64,000 nucleotides of DNA from Neelides folsomi (taxonomy: Eukaryota > Arthropoda > Collembola > Neelipleona > Neelidae), in assembly GCA_034687125.1 (NCBI GenBank), contig JAQGBZ010000012.1, positions 186,001 through 250,000 of the forward strand, read 5' to 3'. The notes under the pieces are model-generated. The model was not told the DNA's origin, did no database searches, and saw nothing but the letters and a program-made list of their open reading frames with translations. Position numbers and translations under genes: made by a program. Shown one piece after another: positions 52,801-64,000 of this stretch (position 1 is its first letter; each line of letters begins with the position of its first letter).

Positions 52801-55703
52801 TACAGGTGTTGTATACCAATTAGCAATTCAGGAGAAAGCGAACTTTTCCATTGAGATCCCTGCGTCACCGGCCATCCACCAAAATCTCTTACAAATTCAT
52901 GAAGCGGACTATCCCCAATTTCTCTTATTGAACCTAAGGATGATAGATATAAGGATATAAGGATGAAAGTTTTAAAAGTCTTTCAATAGTTTCAACACCA
53001 GACCTAGACAAAGTTATTGACTTACTTAAATTCATACAGGAATTATAAAAATCTTTGGCTTTTATTGTAGCGTCCGAGTCATATTGATTTATTGGTTCTT
53101 CAAGAAGACCTAAAATTTAACAAATTGACAAAAGTTTTTAATACTCGATCCCTCATAGTTTGTCACTTGCGGAGAAAGTCCATGCAAGAAGCTTAAAATA
53201 TAAAGGAACCAAAACTTCTCTTGAAATAATACAAAAAGCAAACACTTTAAGCATACCAAATGTTAAGGGTCTACTGTATAAATTATGTAAATATGGTATG
53301 TTTATAAATTACAATATATTTGTGTTTAACAATAAGAATGATTCTTCTCAAATTTAAATATTAGGTAAATGCAATCATTATCGCCTATGTTTTACCTATT
53401 TAACTCAAATATTTTTCGCTATATCAATATTTATACATGATATTAACTTACAGGTAACTTTTTTTGTAGGATTATAAATAAGCTGAATAAGGAATATTTA
53501 CAATATACTATATGTTATGCTTACTGTGCACAATGGGCAGACATTTGATTAAGGTGAGTAAAAAGGACAGATAGCGTAATGCGAAGCATAAAATATAATA
53601 GCCAATCATCTTGATAAAAACCTTTTAGAATGACTTGGATCTGATCAGAAAGTATTTCAAAAGTGGAGATGGAAGAGCGGTCTTCGGGGATCATATGCCT
53701 TTTGTTCCAGTTACCGCAAGCATATTCTTGGAAGTCGTGGCAAGGGTCGGCTGCTACGTTCATGGCGGCAAGGAGGGAAGCGGCTAATGAGGAACATTGA
53801 ACAAATCCCATAAATATCCATTCAATCTTTGAGACCCTCAGGGACGGAATTCAGAATAATGAATTGAGGGTGGGTTTATCAAGTTTCGGTTAGACAATAG
53901 GGCTATTATGGGAATACAATATGGGTCAAGAGCTTGATGAATCTTCTTCGCTAATCAATAATTATGGCTTTTTGCATCTCATTTTTACCTGTTCGGACAC
54001 ACGGTGAGCTTAAGCATATATTCTTTCGACCTGAAATAACAAATGTAAAAATTACTAGAGATGCTTAGGTGTATGCACTAAAGTGTTCATGAACAATTAA
54101 AAAATTTTAAGACTATAATGGGCTCTTATTGATAATTGAGACGATTTGTTCATTTAAATCTTTTCTATATCCGATAAATTGATAATATGATTTGCGTGAA
54201 TATAAACTCTTCAAACAAATACAAATACACACACCATATTTCAAACTTACAAATACTCTACTTATAGGACTTATACGGCCTTTCTAATAAATTATTAAGG
54301 TTTATTTCTAAACAAGTACAAATACTATTTAGGTAGGTATATTTCATTCATCTATCTTCATAATTTATAAGCGTGTATATTTTATCTTAATAAAAAACTA
54401 CAAGTCCAACTTTAATTCGGTTAATCATATCATGAAGAAGAATGAAATCTTGGGCTATTAAGTCATTCGTGATTTACGAGCAGGGATAATACCTATAACT
54501 AATATGAAAGATGTATTTAAAATAAATAAGGTAATCCTTACCTAAAGTGTAATAAGTATTTGCTAGTATTATAGATGTACCATAGATTATTAAATTTCAC
54601 CATTATAAATAAGTTAAATAACAAATTGATATTTAGTCTTTGTTATAAACTTAAGATTATTTAATCTCGTTATTATTGCTAAAAGCTTTTTGTTTACTTT
54701 TTTACATTGTTATTATTAAAATACGAGTACATAATATGTAGTTAAAAATCATTTCAGTAATTTTTTTAATTGTTTCAAATTATGTTCATAATAGAAAAGT
54801 AATTATTCGTTTGAATAAAAATGAGATCAAGTATTACTAATTCTTTATCTAAGTGCATTAGGTACATTTCACATGTATATTTTCTATTATAAATATTATC
54901 TCTCATCTACTATATAATACTACATGTATAATGTAAAATTAAGTGGTCATATAGGTAAAATTCAATAATTACTTGATGCTTTTAATAATTAATCGGCTTA
55001 TGGGATTGAACTGCTTTTTCATTTACAATTTGATATCCTAACATACACTTTCATCTTAGGATTAAAATAACGTGATTTTAAGAACACATCACAATATAAA
55101 TTGTAAGCCTAAAGTTTCTATTGTATTCTTTTAATTTATGGTACGTTATTGATATCATCTTAAATCTTAATAAATATTCTTTAGTGATTAAACCTTTAAA
55201 CTATGAAATACCATATAGTAATACCAGTACACTTAAATATTTAAACAAATCTTTAATAATGTAATTCACATGCATGTTTCTTAAATTAGTATTTAAAATT
55301 GCAATACAAGTATGGTAAGGATTATTAAGGATTATTATAAATAATCTCCATAAAAAATTAATAAAATTTTAGGACTGTATATAATTTAACGATGTGTCTT
55401 AAAAATTAGTTGAATAGGTAGTGAAATTACTTTTACATTACTAATTACCTGTGTACTTATGTACCTATGTAATTTTGCTAAACCACCAATTATCTTTATT
55501 ATGGAGTATTTGCGAAAGATAAGAGAAAGCGAGGAGAAAGGAAATGTCATACCATATATCTCAGCAAAGAGAAGGACGTTGAGGGCAAGACAGGTGATGG
55601 TGATGAGTATACATGCAACACTAATGATGCCCCACTTGTTCAACTTCCTAGTTGGAGGTCCCGCCGTGGAGACAAGAACACAATTAACCCCTTTGTCCAT
55701 CAT
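49864..55703 (-). CDS. M13 family zinc metalloendopeptidase (neprilysin/ECE type)
   Basis: A type II membrane ectopeptidase of the kind that cleaves extracellular peptides. Seventeen coding exons total 2178 bases (725 residues): 55703-55553, 54030-53989, 53783-53622, 53109-53026, 52933-52817, 52638-52553, 52432-52259, 52156-51945, 51880-51664, 51396-51214, 51079-50955, 50879-50842, 50775-50671, 50562-50548, 50482-50336, 50260-50217 and 50139-49864. One membrane segment spans about residues 24-46. The ectodomain begins [18 protein letters not shown] and [15 protein letters not shown], typical of the family. Catalytic landmarks are intact: NAFY (520-523), zinc motif HEITH (561-565), third ligand and Asp in GENIADNGG (Glu 621, Asp 625), and the terminal CNVW (722-725). 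All key residues suggest an active enzyme. Two donors are non-GT (after exons 8 and 9) and exon 14 is 15 bases. Neprilysin versus ECE subfamily cannot be settled by eye. Confidence 0.95.
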
Positions 55704-57467
55704 CGACTTCGTTGGGTGATCTCACGGACTTGAGGTCTCCTCCTGGTCCTGTTCCATCGAGAGTCTCTCCTTCATCTCACAGATCTCTCATAAGGTGTCC
55801 AATGGATCATCCGCGGCTGCCGGCCCAATCTTCTATTTACCTCCAACTCCATGCGCAGCAGGAACAATAAGACTTGGCGTCATACCCTTAAACACTTCTT
55901 CGGAATCGCCACATCCCTCGCATTTCCTCACCAGACGTTACAACTTCCAAAATGAGTCTTTAGGGTGAAGAGAAGCTTGTTAGACTCCGCTTTACCAGAA
56001 ATCCGCTCTCTTCAACTCGGTTCATTTAACATGAGATCGAGTCTATACGCCAGACACTCCACTATTTAGCACCAAGATGTGTTTCTCATCGATATTCCAT
56101 TTTGAGAGATCCTCGCACTGACCACAGAGATCAGGAAGCTCATCAGGACTCTCAGCTCACTGTTTCGAGAAACTCTGGAGGAACCATCTGGACCCAGACG
56201 CCACTTCCAACCGGGAAACTTCCATATCTCCCTCATCTACGCTCCTCGTCATTGAAAGCATCTTACATTGCACCCACGGGACCTCATTTATACGCTTCAG
56301 ATACCATCCCGGGTTATGATCATTGATCATCTCATACGAACCACTTAAAATATTTTCCTACGCATCTTTTATTTCTCAAAGAAAAATGTTACCAATTGCC
56401 AATTATGATTCAATTACATCATTTCAAACAAAAAATTCCAATACTTTTTTAATATAAATTATCTCTATTTATAGCTACATAAAAGTCGACAATACATCAT
56501 ATAGAATTTGCAAAAATCAAAGAAGGAATTTGTCTCCTTTTCTTATCCTGCCATTTATAATTAAGTTATTGTTATTTAGACCATCCAACTAGAATGTCAA
56601 AACAAACTACATCTAGTCTACAGTTCTACAGCACAGATAGTACCAAATGTCTATGCACATAAAAATCTTCAAGTGTAGACGGAATTCTCAGATTTTTTGC
56701 AAAGCTGGAAAAAACTTGAAAAACTTCTATCAAAAATAATAAAATTATTGCTCTATCGAAAAAAATCGTTTCAAATCGTCGGGGGCGAGATAATTTAACT
56801 TTGATCTAACTCAACCTCAACTCAAATAATTTAATGATAATTTGGATTATTTAATTTTGTTCTTTGGGCCCATTACTTTCCCTTGTCCTTTCCCCGTGTA
56901 GTTCTGCGGGTAGGGTTGTCCCGGGGCGGGTTGAGACAGCAGGGAGTGTTTGTTGGTGGTTGGTTGGGTGTTTGCATGGGCTCTCGTGGTTGTATTTGAA
57001 ATGATGAGCCACGAGACTCGTGTGGTTCGCTCTCGTTGGTGGCACCACGGCTTTGGACCTCAGACAACCGGAGAACGAGCCATTCCGTTTCCCCAGCCTC
57101 GCTTAACCCTTGCGGTTCCCCACACAGTAAGACCCACAGCTTCACGGTAAATACCGCCGACTCCCGCCCGGTTATTTGTCCTTCGGCCCTGGTAAGAACC
57201 GAGGTTCGTCCTCGCAAACTTACATCCTCCCCCGACCACCCCGCGGGTAGCCGCATTTGCGGAAAGATCCCAGACCGCCATTTTGGAATTCCTAACAAGG
57301 ATCTTAATCCCAATTCCCCTTATGTTCCGAGGATATTGAAGGACCTAGGTCATGGAACAAACCGGTCCTGGCCGGTTTTCCATGACTAGATGATGACTCA
57401 TTTAGTGGGAGATTGGTATAGGTCAGAGTTGAACTGTTGGAGAATTATTGTTTATTCTAGGTCCACG
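55704..57467. other. GC-richer interval with divergent promoters
   Basis: It lies between the start codons of the M13 peptidase (minus) and eIF5A (plus), so it should hold both promoters and 5' UTRs. Two islands (55,704-56,340 and 56,870-57,420) are much less AT-rich than the surroundings. Several frames on both strands are open in the second island (for example 56873-57313 minus and 57036-57389 plus), a by-product of base composition with no known domain. A TTTATTCTAG acceptor at 57451-57460 shows that eIF5A has a non-coding upstream exon. Confidence 0.55.
57349..57386. repeat. Inverted repeat upstream of eIF5A
   Basis: The left arm GTCATGGAACAAACCGG (57349-57365) pairs with the right arm CCGGTTTTCCATGAC (57372-57386). 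This gives 15 paired bases with a two-base bulge and a six-base loop (TCCTGG). It sits 82 bases before the eIF5A ATG, in the promoter or an upstream exon or intron. Confidence 0.8.
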
Positions 57468-58279
57468 ATGGGAGACATCGACGACACTCAATTTGAAGCT
57501 GCGGACTCTGGAGCGTCTGCAACTTATCCTATGCAATGCTCGGCTCTTCGCAAAAACGGTTTTGTGATGCTTAAGGGCCGTCCGTGCAAAATTGTGGAGA
57601 TGTCTACGTCGAAGACAGGTCATTTACCCCTTGGATTTTTGTTGGTTGTTGTAAGCTAACTCTTCGCATGAGATGTGACTGGAGCCGTTGGGGGGATTTT
57701 TTTATTTTCATTTTTCATTTATATTTTTAGGAAAACATGGACATGCCAAAGTTCATTTGGTAGGATTGGATATTTTCAACGCGAAGAAGTGTGAGGATAT
57801 TTGCCCTTCGACGCACAACATGGACGTGCCTTTTGTCAAGAGAGAGGATTATCAGCTTATGGATATTTCTGATGATGGGTATGCATCTAACCTTTTGAAC
57901 TTGAATTGATAAAATTGAATTTTATCAGCTGTGTTGCTAGATGTTATAAAACATTGGTTCTTAATTAGGTACCTTACCCTCATGGCTGACACTGGGGACT
58001 TACGTGAAGACTTGAAACTCCCAGACGGGGAATTGGGCGCTCAGGTAATTTGATCTCCTCGATTATGTTTGATTAGATTAAATATAAGATCATTGTTATT
58101 AGGTCGACAGAGATGAAGGGCTTATATAACTAAATTAACTAATGATAAACTCTATACTTTTATAGTTGAAGGGAGAGCACGAAAATGGACGTGAGATTCT
58201 CTGTACCGTTCTCAAATCTTGTGGTGAAGAGTGTGTGATTGCCATCAAAAATAACACCGCGTTGGAGAAGAACAACTAA
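57468..58279 (+). CDS. eIF5A: Translation initiation factor 5A (eIF5A)
   Basis: Four exons give 162 residues: 57468-57618, 57731-57878, 57969-58044 and 58166-58279 (489 bases, stop TAA). eIF5A helps ribosomes past stalling sequences and acts in elongation and termination once a lysine is converted to hypusine. The hypusination loop STSKTGKHGHAK is intact; the modified lysine is residue 52 here, and intron 1 falls in the preceding Gly codon. The C-terminal OB-fold shows the family stretch [20 protein letters not shown] and the end [14 protein letters not shown]. Length is normal (about 155-160). The ATG at 57468 follows an acceptor by seven bases, so an upstream exon is non-coding. A poly(A) signal lies at 58342-58347, giving a very short 3' UTR. 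Confidence 0.98.
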
Positions 58280-58341
58280 GGTGACTTGAACAGCCCAGAA
58301 ACATGAGACGGCTTCGAAAGATTTTTTCGTAATGGGGGGAG

Positions 58342-58347
58342 AATAAA
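58342..58347 (+). terminator. Poly(A) signal of eIF5A
   Basis: AATAAA lies 63 bases after the eIF5A stop codon, following a short G-run. Confidence 0.7.
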
Positions 58348-59751
58348 ATATATACTTTCCATTCATACTGTTTATTACTATCCCAATTTTCTTTGTATCC
58401 AATTTCCTATTTTCACATTTTTTTCAACGAATTTGGCTAATACTTTTTAATGAGCATCCAAAGTGAAAGGCTTTGAGTTGTTTCTCTGTTAAATCTACTT
58501 TATAAAACTCATGAAATATTATAATCTTTATAAAAATTGTTTAAACATCATATTAAAAATGTTAAATGTCACGTTTGGACTCTACGAAATAATATTAGGT
58601 GCTGGATTTTCCACGCAACTCCTGCCTCAATTATACTAAATTATTGTAAAAAAGTATATTCCGTTGAATATGACTTATCATTGCATCAAATATAAGTAAA
58701 CAAAGAAAACAATAATATAAAATATATTATATAAATTATTGTGGATTCTAATCTGCTAATGCTTGACCACGAAAAAAAATGAAATAAACCATTTGAATTT
58801 TTGAATTGCTCACATTATGCTTATCACATTCCTTCATGAATCGCAGAATCATCCGCATCTTGATATTAAAAATCCAAATTCCCATAATGATTATTTATTC
58901 TCATTAAAGTTTAAATATAAACCCAATAAATAGAGTAGGTACAAATGGCTAAATTTATTAAATGCTTAACATATTGTATGTAGACTGTTGTCCATTTGAG
59001 AGTGGCATTTAGGCACCTAAAGTTATATAAATTTAATTAATTTAAAGGGTCCATTTTATAGGTAAACCTACAGGTATCTTAAATAGGGGAGCGCTTATTT
59101 AATATGCGTAAACATTTTAAATCACTCGAGTCATTAACATTCAACGTGTCGCGTTTCCCTTTAGAAAGTTTCCAATTCCCAAGTAATTGAGAAATACTGT
59201 AGATTGATTATAATTGAACCATTTTACAAAACTTTAAATATTCAGTATTATGGTAGATATATCTTATGCGAATAATTCAAAATGCAAAAAATTTATATAT
59301 CTTACTCTTATTTATCTTAATACGAAATAGTATTTATAATTATTATCAGGACAATTGTAACTCGAATCTGTGGGATGAATGAGCTCAAGCTTCATAAAAT
59401 GGATTTCACACACATTCATATATAGAACATATAATATAAACTTTATATTTCCAAACTCTTTTCCTCGGCATCTTGGCTCCAATTTCAAGATTGTTCATTA
59501 TCTGACTTTATACCCCTTTGCTTAAACTATATTGTAAAATAATCAAACGTGAAAGAATATAAATTAAATTATTGTAAAAGGAAATTATGGAATTTACAAT
59601 GAATTAGAAAATCATAGTTTCCCTTAAATGTGTATTTAAAGAAGAAACGGCGAAACTCACGAATGTAAATATTATAAACTTAAAATGAATAGGGTTTAGT
59701 TAACATATGAAACAATTAACTCGTATTCTACTCACTTAAATAAGTATAATA

Positions 59752-59757
59752 TTTATT
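59752..59757 (-). terminator. Probable poly(A) signal of Cdc42
   Basis: AATAAA on the minus strand lies about 200 bases downstream of the Cdc42 stop codon. Confidence 0.45.
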
Positions 59758-59955
59758 ATATAGTCATCGAGATATATAATGTAATGTACTTAACTACCTT
59801 TACTTGATTTAAATTGTAATTGTAAAATTTCAAACAAGAAACGAAACAGTTTGTTGACGGCTTTGTCGTTTGGTATTATTTTTATAATATTGGCCAAGAT
59901 AATGAATGTATCATTAGTATTTTGTGTAACCTTCACATACAAAAGAGAAAACACT

Positions 59956-61193
<1,238 letters not shown>

Positions 61194-62589
61194 TTTGAAC
61201 TCTTCGACGCCACGCAGTGGATTGATTTCTCTCTTGTCCACCGTTTCGACCGCTTTTTGACGACCAGGGTGGATGGAAAGTTGGGACTCTTGGGAGTGAT
61301 AGCGGACCTCTCCTTTGACTCCTTCTGATCAAACTCACAGCCGATGTATCGGGTCCTGCTTAAAACTCCTCAGGCTCTTCTGTATGTTCGTCATATATGA
61401 ATACGCCCTATGTACTTACCAATGCAATGGCGAACACTTTTGGTAGCCAACAACTGCAAGTCATCTGACTCTTCCGTCTTTTACCCGGCAACCTCTCCAA
61501 CCACTTACACTTACCATTACCAACTTACACACTCCACTCAAAATCAATTCCTCCCGACTTTCATCCCTTTCACCGAATTTATCCCAACTTCGGAGTTAAA
61601 GGACAATTTATAAAAGGTTATTTAGTATAGAAATATACTGAGCCTCTACAATCTAACCATGAATTTCTCTGGGAGGAGTTGTATTGTTTCAAGGGCAAAA
61701 TGCTAAAAGTATTTTTGAGTCTATGAGAAATTGCCATTAAATATTTGATAAAAGGGTTTCATAAATTATACATAGCCCAAATTGCTCTTTACATATTCAG
61801 ATACATACCCAATTATCATTAATGGGGTTGAATATTTATGCAAACATTGTTTATCAATATGGGAGAGAACAGAGATAGAATTTATATGGAACGTTTGCAA
61901 TGAATTTTCTAGGGATTATGAATGTTATGAGTTAGAAAATTTATGACTTCTATATTAAAAAATCAATACTTCGCTAAATACTTTGCTAGTTATGGGATGG
62001 AGAAATTTTCTTGAAATTCTCATGAATTTAATATGAGATGAAAATTCTGAAAAGGATTAAAATATAATCATATTTTAAAATGAACCTTATATTTTTCTTT
62101 CTTATGTACGTAGTTTTTAGCATAAAAATATACTAAACGGAATTATGTTAGTTATGTAAAGTTTTGACTTTCTTTTTGAAAGATGACCAAATACATACTT
62201 ATTAATATATTTAGAATACACTTGTTATAATTGCATTTTCTAAGATAAGATCTAATATGGTATACAGATAGTACTTATTAAAATGTAAAACCTGCAAATA
62301 TTTAAATACGTCATTATGAGCTATAAATATGAATCAAGTCATGTAATAAAATAATTTTCTGATTGATTATTTCTTTCCTTAATTAGCCTTTCAATTAACT
62401 ATTGAGTTTCCTTAAAGAGAAAAAAGTCTTATTTTGGTGAATAATAATTTATTGTACAATTGACGTAGATTTATTACATAATTACTTATATAGTTATATT
62501 AATGTTTATTATTTGCGTACATAAAGCAATAATTTCCATTTAATAATTTAATAGAGTAATTTCATCTTAATTCTTAACCCCTTCAAACA
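61194..62589. other. Intergenic: Cdc42 promoter and TMEM198 3' flank
   Basis: The first 250 bases (61194 to about 61440) are less AT-rich and probably hold the Cdc42 5' UTR and promoter. The remainder is very AT-rich. TTTATT at 62448-62453 and 62470-62475 gives AATAAA on the minus strand, 115-140 bases after the TMEM198 stop. No other gene was recognised. Confidence 0.5.
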
Positions 62590-63931
62590 TTACTCCTCTG
62601 TAATTCGATTTTCCTCTTGCTGAGTTTGCAGAGTCGACATATGCGTAGAGAGAGTGTCCAATTGAGATTTCTGGAGTGACTGTAAATATTTTTGAGACAA
62701 ATAATCTCCACCCGACGTTCGAACCTGGTACAGGTACCGATACCTAAATAGCAAAAAGAAAACTCAATTAATCATTCGTTCCCCATTTATCCGATCCGCT
62801 TGAACTATTGAGCCTCAGCTTGCATCAAATGCATTCTCATATTTACGCCAAAACATTGAGGCGTGCAGAATTGGGCTTTTAAATGATTTATATACACAAA
62901 AAGTGCATTGAATCTTGAATGCAGACAGAGATTGCAATTGAATTAATCTTATAAATAGACGGGAAGTGGGTTGGCTGAATTACTGATAGGCTACATTAAA
63001 GGAAATAAAAACGATTGATTGTTTTTATCAATGAGTATAATCTTCAAGCTCAGAAGAAGGTATATATTTATGAAATGCTTTCATCTTAAAGTAAGTGGTT
63101 GAATGAAGGGAGGAAATATTGTTAATAAATACAAAATGTGAAGAACGTTGTTTTTATGCTTACTTAGCTTGCCTTGCAATAGCTCGTTCCTCTCGAGTCA
63201 ATCGCCGTCTCGGAAGTTCTCGTTTCTTGTATGGATCTGGAATAAAGAGGGGAAGAAATGATTTACCTCTAAATCATAATAATGTCAGTATGTTGGAATT
63301 TTGAATGTTTTACTCACAGGAGTGGATGGTGAATCCTTTGGCAGTCAAGAAATATTGGGTCAGCCAGCCGACGATCAATAAGAAGGGCCAAAGGCATAAA
63401 AGCAGCCAGCTGAACCAACAAAATTCCATTTCCTCTTTTCCCTTCACATGGCTCCAAATCCAATTGACCATTTTGAACTTTTCTACGAAGTAATCGAAAG
63501 AGACGGCGATCCCGGCCCCTCCAATGAGAGATGTACTCATGAGAGTGATGGAGGGGAAGCAGACATTTGCCACTGCACCGAAGAGACCCGCTCCTGCCCA
63601 TCAATAAATCCAATTAGCTTCATCGATCCTCAATCTTCTTTTTATCATCCAAAGAACAAAAACCACGTGGTGGGCTATTAAATCTGCCTATACCGAGTAA
63701 AAATATAATGGAGATCCATATAGAGTAGACGAATGGGAAGAACACCATCGTTATGAGACCCAGAAGAAGACCAGCGTGAAAGCCCAAACTGAAGAGCCCA
63801 ACATACGGAACCAGGAAGCAAATCTAAAGAAATGGGCTTGTTAAAAGAAATTACCAAATAATAATGTTTGTTTTTATTCTGAGAGCAATTTCTTACCAGG
63901 CCGTACAAGAACCCAGACAGCGTTGAGATTC
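62590..63931 (-). CDS. TMEM198: TMEM198-like multi-pass membrane protein, 3' part of gene
   Basis: Five exons in one frame (222 codons including stop): 63931-63897, 63823-63694, 63593-63318, 63236-63164 and 62743-62590. The 5' exons lie beyond the right edge. TMEM198 is a seven-helix membrane protein; the vertebrate protein promotes LRP6 phosphorylation in Wnt signalling, while arthropod function is little known. In order: helices SGFLYGL and PYVGLFSLGFHAGLLLGL, a third VYSIWISIIFLLG, then the family-specific SLIGGAGIAVSFDYFVEKF, and CWFSWLLLCLWPFLLIVGWL followed by QYFLTAKG. These align with DYFAE, CWxSWALLALWPLL and VQWRVTAEG of human TMEM198. The cytoplasmic tail is short and basic (KKRELPRRRLTREERAIARQ), then YRYLYQVR and a Gln/Ser-rich end QTQQEENRITEE. 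The tail is shorter than in mammals. Confidence 0.9.
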
Positions 63932-64000
63932 CTTTAATGTAATCATAAAAACCTCATTGAATTATAAAACATACTATAAAAGTAGTTGAGAAAGTGAATT

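Larger units (their letters stand above)
58280..59955. other. Convergent AT-rich interval between eIF5A and Cdc42
   Basis: 3' flanks of two converging genes. TTTATT at 59752-59757 gives AATAAA on the minus strand, 199 bases after the Cdc42 stop. The rest is very AT-rich and shows no gene. Confidence 0.55.

Noticed and set aside
56873-57313. 146-codon minus-strand frame as a protein gene
   Set aside because: No known domain, overlapping open frames on the other strand, and GC-rich promoter context; composition explains the openness.

Overview
This is a eukaryotic nuclear window from an arthropod. It is AT-rich, with intron-bearing genes on both strands, short GT-AG introns (about 65 to 100 bases) mixed with long ones (up to 7.1 kb), and AATAAA poly(A) signals. 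The encoded proteins look like arthropod orthologues: a DGAT1 whose N-terminus resembles fly midway, a Patched-related protein and a Cdc42 ending in CRIL. AT-richness and gene style suggest a crustacean, perhaps a copepod, but that is inference and the sequence does not prove it. I see no prokaryotic operons, rRNA, tRNA, CRISPR array, virus or intact transposon.

Layout, left to right. The 5' half of DGAT1 (1-1171, minus, runs off the left edge). An orphan 444-residue basic protein in five phase-consistent exons (3563-5870, plus). It faces tail-to-tail a second orphan gene (7171-11350, minus, at least 706 residues, 5' end not found) carrying a PP1-docking-like motif, a poly-His run and an SH3-ligand-like tail. 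Then 8.8 kb with only weak exon candidates. GSTZ1, maleylacetoacetate isomerase (20186-21955, plus, complete, 210 residues). Then 9.6 kb of mostly AT-rich DNA with a few open islands. A Patched-related sterol-sensing-domain protein (31610-44047, plus, 1051 residues) whose SSD is split by a 7.1-kb intron.

Further right: a compact RETREG/FAM134-like ER membrane protein (48275-49348, plus, 228 residues) ending in a putative LC3-interacting FELI motif. It converges on a complete M13 (neprilysin/ECE-type) metallopeptidase (49864-55703, minus, 17 coding exons, 725 residues). A GC-rich promoter-like stretch lies between that gene and eIF5A (57468-58279, plus, 162 residues). Cdc42 follows (59956-61193, minus, 191 residues), then the 3' part of TMEM198 (62590 to the right edge, minus).

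The genes do not form a pathway; this is an ordinary mix of housekeeping and membrane-protein genes. The best leads are the short RETREG-like protein, the two orphan genes, and unusual splicing: a 15-base microexon, two GC donors and one GA donor. I found no convincing new multi-gene system. Exon borders were read by eye from splice sites, frame closure and remembered family sequences. Start codons and untranslated exons are the least certain parts.
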